Assembly: GCA_033063855.1 (NCBI GenBank)
Contig: CP093831.1
Coordinates: forward strand, 5,456,001-5,520,000
Direction of reading: 5' to 3'
Length of the DNA stretch: 64,000 bases
Source of the DNA: Smittia aterrima
Taxonomy: Eukaryota > Arthropoda > Insecta > Diptera > Chironomidae
Shown: positions 60,801 through 64,000 of the stretch, piece after piece
Layout: each line of letters begins with the position of its first letter
Position numbering within the stretch: the first letter of the stretch is position 1
Notes under the pieces: model-generated
What the model was told of the DNA's origin: nothing
Database searches by the model: none
Seen by the model: only the letters and a program-made list of their open reading frames with translations
Made by a program: the position numbers and the translations under genes

Positions 60801-62306
60801 CAACCATGATCGAATTTCTTTGCCTATATCGCTCGAAGAAATTAAACAAAATGTTAAGATGGGAACTTACGATCTGCATCCACTTCTGTTCCACTACAAC
60901 ATCAAGATTCTTCTCGATAACGTTGTGAAATTCTGGGGAGTGAATTGTCCGCAATATCACACAATGTTGATTCTTCGAGATGCTTATAAACAAGTGAGAA
61001 CTGATTTAATCGATGAAATCAAACGAGTGTGGAGCGATGAGTTCTTCGTTAATGCTATGATGGACAAAGTGATTAAAAAACCCGCCAAAAACCGTAAGAA
61101 AGTTCCAGAGCGGCATGACGAAGAAGACATCGTTAATTGTCATTGTGGGCGATATCTCGAAGAAGGTTTAATGATTCAATGTCAGAAGTGCCTCACGTGG
61201 CAACACGTCGAATGCGCTGGAACCGATGGTAAAGCTGAAGACTACACTTGCGCGAAATGTGAAGGCAAAGAAGTGCCGTTAGAGATCTTAAAGAGTGACG
61301 AGACTACAGCTGATGGACATCAATGCTATTTGACTTTGATGCGAGGAGATCTTCAGGTAAATTCAAATTTTTATTTCGTAAAATGAAATTCTCTAGAACT
61401 TTTATTTATTTTTAACAGCTCCGTGTTGGTGACGCAGTTTACGTTCTACGCGACATTCCAATTGATCCCACTGTTAAAGGTGGTCCACGTCACACTTACG
61501 AAACGATTGGAAATGTTAATCACACGGAATGTGACATCGTTCGCGTTGAAACTCTTTATAAAGACGATAAAGGCGAGGCTCATGTTTTAGGCCATCACTA
61601 TCTACGTCCGAATGAGGTTTATCACGAGCCTTCTAGGAAGTTTTACGCAAATGAGTTAATGAGAACATCAATATTTGAGTCTATCCCAATAAATCTTGTA
61701 ATTGACACGTGCTGGGTTCTCGACCCCACGAATTACTTCAAAGGACGACCAATAAACAGCGTCGAACGGCACGTTTACATCTGCGAGTATAAAGTCGACA
61801 AGCAAGCACGTGTCTTCAGTGTTATCAAGAAAAGCAGTCGACAACCAATAAGCACGAAGCCTTATGCATTCTACAAGTTCGAGGAACAGCTGCGGCAGAA
61901 GAGAAATCATTTGGTAAGTTGACTAAAAATACTTTTTTGCTTTTCAAAGTTTTAATGATTTCATCGACAGCCCCATGACATCGACCACGTGATACCAAAG
62001 AAAATCAAGAAGGAACAACTTCTATCGAAAAAGGACAAAACCTCCGATACGCCACACTTGCCACTGATGCCTTCTTCTCTGAATCGGAAATTGTTGTCAC
62101 CCAAACAACGAATGGAGAATCTCGAATGTTGTCTAAATCTTCTAAAGAAAATTAAAACTAAATCGAAGGAGCCAAGCGATAAGATCAATTCAAAGCCATA
62201 TCAAGAGACTAATGACAGTGCAGCCAAGCAAGACGCTTCTGTTGAGCCGGTTAAGGAGAAGAGGAAACCTGGTCGACCAGCTGGCAAGAAGAAGTTGAAC
62301 TCTTAG
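57833..62306 (+). CDS. ash1: ASH1 histone H3K36 methyltransferase
   Basis: Four coding exons, 57833-60343, 60400-61356, 61419-61913 and 61971-62306, all in phase 0, give 1,432 residues; the start has a good context (AAAAATGG). ASH1 is the trithorax-group nuclear enzyme that dimethylates H3 Lys36 and counters Polycomb silencing. In order: an acidic and Ser-rich N-terminus, a long basic region with Lys/Arg clusters, AWS from about 640 (KCRCAPNPCGESCLN), SET (GFGVRTKKDIP; NHSC at 760-763; ELTYDY ending at 798), post-SET at about 811-822 (CFCGADTCRGTL), bromodomain-like at about 941-1045, PHD at about 1084-1125 (CHCGRYLEEG, CLTWQHVEC), BAH at about 1157-1300 (LRVGDAVYVLRD) and an AT-hook-like KRKPGRPAGKKK end. 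SET catalytic motifs are intact. It is shorter than Drosophila (about 2,200) and human (about 2,970) ASH1, mainly in the N-terminal half. The position of the bromodomain's acetyl-lysine Asn is Trp. Confidence 0.97.
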
Positions 62307-64000
62307 CAATAATGCCATAAGTATGATTAGAGATTATTAAGTTTAGTTTTCTTAATTTCTCGCTAGACATGAGCTTGGAATTTGAGAAAGTTCGGGTTCC
62401 TCGATCAATTGTAAGAAAGCTCCTGACACTTTTCTACTTCTGTTTGGTATTTTTCTATCTGAAAACTGTACAAAACAATAAACAGATTTATGAATTAATG
62501 ATTAAAACATTCTTTTTATCGCTTAGGAACAATCTTCATATATTTTTCTCTTTCAGCTGTTACATGATTGTGATCCTCTTATTTTATAAAATTGACAAAT
62601 TTAAAACATTCAAAAATGAAAATTGTGATTTTCAATTTTCCTGGCGATCTCTGCTGCTAATTTCCTTTGCTAAATGTGTTGCGTCTCGTCACAACAAACA
62701 TGAATGTATTGTCCCAATTTTAAATAGTATCGCATTTCATTTAGGATTGGAATAAAATTGGTGATTAATCGGGGTTAGCACGGCCTGGGAAATATTCTCT
62801 GCTCTCGTGATCAGAATTTAATTTCAAATTTCTCGGCCTTTACGTATCAACACTGGTGGAGGGGAGATCGTTAGAATCGACTTTTCCCTGTCAGAGTGCG
62901 GATAATGTTTAAGATTTGTTTTAAATCCTGAGCGCAAATGGTATGTGAGCTTCGCTGCTTGAAAACTCTTTTTAAAACTTTATGTTAGCGTTCGAAACTC
63001 TTTGCTGTTGCTTCTGAGACTTCATTTATTTGTTCTTCACATTGAAACTGCTAAGAATTGAAGGGAAACTTAAAATGGCACGAGCAAAGTTTGTGATTGT
63101 CAATGATAGTTGTGATGATAGTCGACAGCACTGCGTCGACCAATTATTGAAAAAGTGAAAGATCAACAGCCACAACACAAAAAGTTGCATCACAAAACTT
63201 TCTCTTTCGTTTGCAGAACTTTTGGTGAACAAATTTTGTTTTTTTTTCTCTTAAAATATTTTTTCTTCTTCAATTTCATTTAAAAAATAATATCTCGATC
63301 ATCATTGCCAAGTCAAAGCTCAGCGTTCGAAACTCCTAATTCAATTCAATTTCTTTCATTCAATGGCGGTAATTAAATTAAAAAATAAAGTCAAATTGAA
63401 CCATCTACATTTTGTGATATGTTAATGATCGACGAGCGTTCCGTTTCATCATCCATTCAATTGCTAAGACAGCTTGATGGGCGGCTGTATGTTGCAACAA
63501 GAAGAAGAAGAACGAAAGCAATTCCCAATCAATCTTATTGGAAGGTTCATCACGAATTCTTTTCGTTCGCTTCTCTCATGATCATGAAAGAAAAATCTAT
63601 ACAAACTTCTAATTGCTTATGATCATCTAACAATATTTTACATAATTAAGTTTTACTTTTGCTTCAGTTGGGCTTCTACCTCCCATCGATTCTTTAATGT
63701 ACAAAATCAGCAATGAGACCGAGCATCTTATTGCATCAGAGGAACTTTCATTGCTTTGTCTGCTTCTTCCACATTTCATTGCAACCCAACTGAATCTATT
63801 GATCAATTCTTATTTGTTTATCACCAACATTCAAACAATTCTCTTCATCATCTTTGAACGCAAAATTCCCTAATAACTCATAAACTTGATTAAAGAAAAC
63901 TTTCTCATCCGTCAACTGATGATTGCATTCTTTTCTAACTTGTTGAGTCACCAGTGGCTAGCTGACGATCTGCTTCTCAGTATTAATAATCACTTGAATA
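62307..64000. other. ash1 3' UTR and intergenic DNA
   Basis: A 128-codon ATG frame at 62,369-62,755 lies only 62 bp after the ash1 stop, is Phe/Leu/Lys-rich and AT-driven, and has no recognised motif; I regard it as 3' UTR. A GC-richer block at about 62,770-62,910 has no ORF. A GAA trinucleotide run is near 63,500. Nothing else is supported. Confidence 0.4.
62477..62482 (+). terminator. Candidate AATAAA polyadenylation signal for ash1
   Basis: A canonical hexamer lies 171 nt beyond the ash1 stop codon. It is the first AATAAA I see on this strand after the gene. Confidence 0.4.

Noticed and set aside
62369..62755. 128-codon ATG frame rich in Phe, Leu and Lys just after ash1
   Set aside because: Its composition follows the AT-rich DNA, it contains the first AATAAA after ash1, and it has no family resemblance; a 3' UTR explains it better.

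Overview
The window is nuclear DNA from an insect, most likely a nematoceran fly; the small introns and AT-rich intergenic DNA would suit a midge, but that is an inference. The evidence is a single-copy ash1 gene of insect type, an NRF-6/acyltransferase-3 gene, a pair of MATH-like/BTB genes, COX15, a DUF1487-type gene and two eukaryotic initiator tRNA genes. All protein genes were read through their splice junctions. Nearly all coding introns are 50-66 nt; the exception is one of 123 nt in COX15.

Layout. (1) 1-37,600 is a gene desert with no exon I can support. It contains GC-richer islets, a few hairpins and, at 29,691-30,059, a compact element with 19-bp terminal inverted repeats that carries three kinds of internal tandem repeat. 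(2) 37,612-43,360 holds a ten-exon NRF-6-type membrane acyltransferase gene on the minus strand, flanked on both sides by a diverged direct repeat of about 350 bp. A tiny signal-peptide ORF ends inside the upstream copy. (3) 43,500-49,560 is mostly empty, apart from a candidate small secreted cationic protein gene at 47.3-47.9 kb. (4) 49,569-52,103 (minus) is a tandem pair of MATH-like/BTB genes with the same intron positions and phases. (5) 53,524-54,647 (minus) is a DUF1487/aldehyde-dehydrogenase-like gene, divergent from COX15 (plus, 54,667-56,177). (6) Two identical initiator tRNA-Met genes (minus) lie between COX15 and ash1. (7) ash1 (plus, 57,833-62,306) encodes a histone H3K36 methyltransferase with AWS, SET, post-SET, bromodomain-like, PHD and BAH modules. 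It has a 5' leader intron and several small upstream ORFs. The last 1.7 kb shows no supported gene.

Functionally these are unrelated neighbours: chromatin regulation (ash1), haem A synthesis for cytochrome oxidase (COX15), translation initiation (tRNA-iMet), probable CUL3-type adaptors (BTB pair) and lipid or secretory acyl transfer (NRF-6). The less ordinary observations are the terminal-inverted-repeat element, the repeat flanking the NRF-6 gene, a GC-AG intron, the candidate secreted peptide genes, the ash1 leader ORFs and a substituted bromodomain anchor position.
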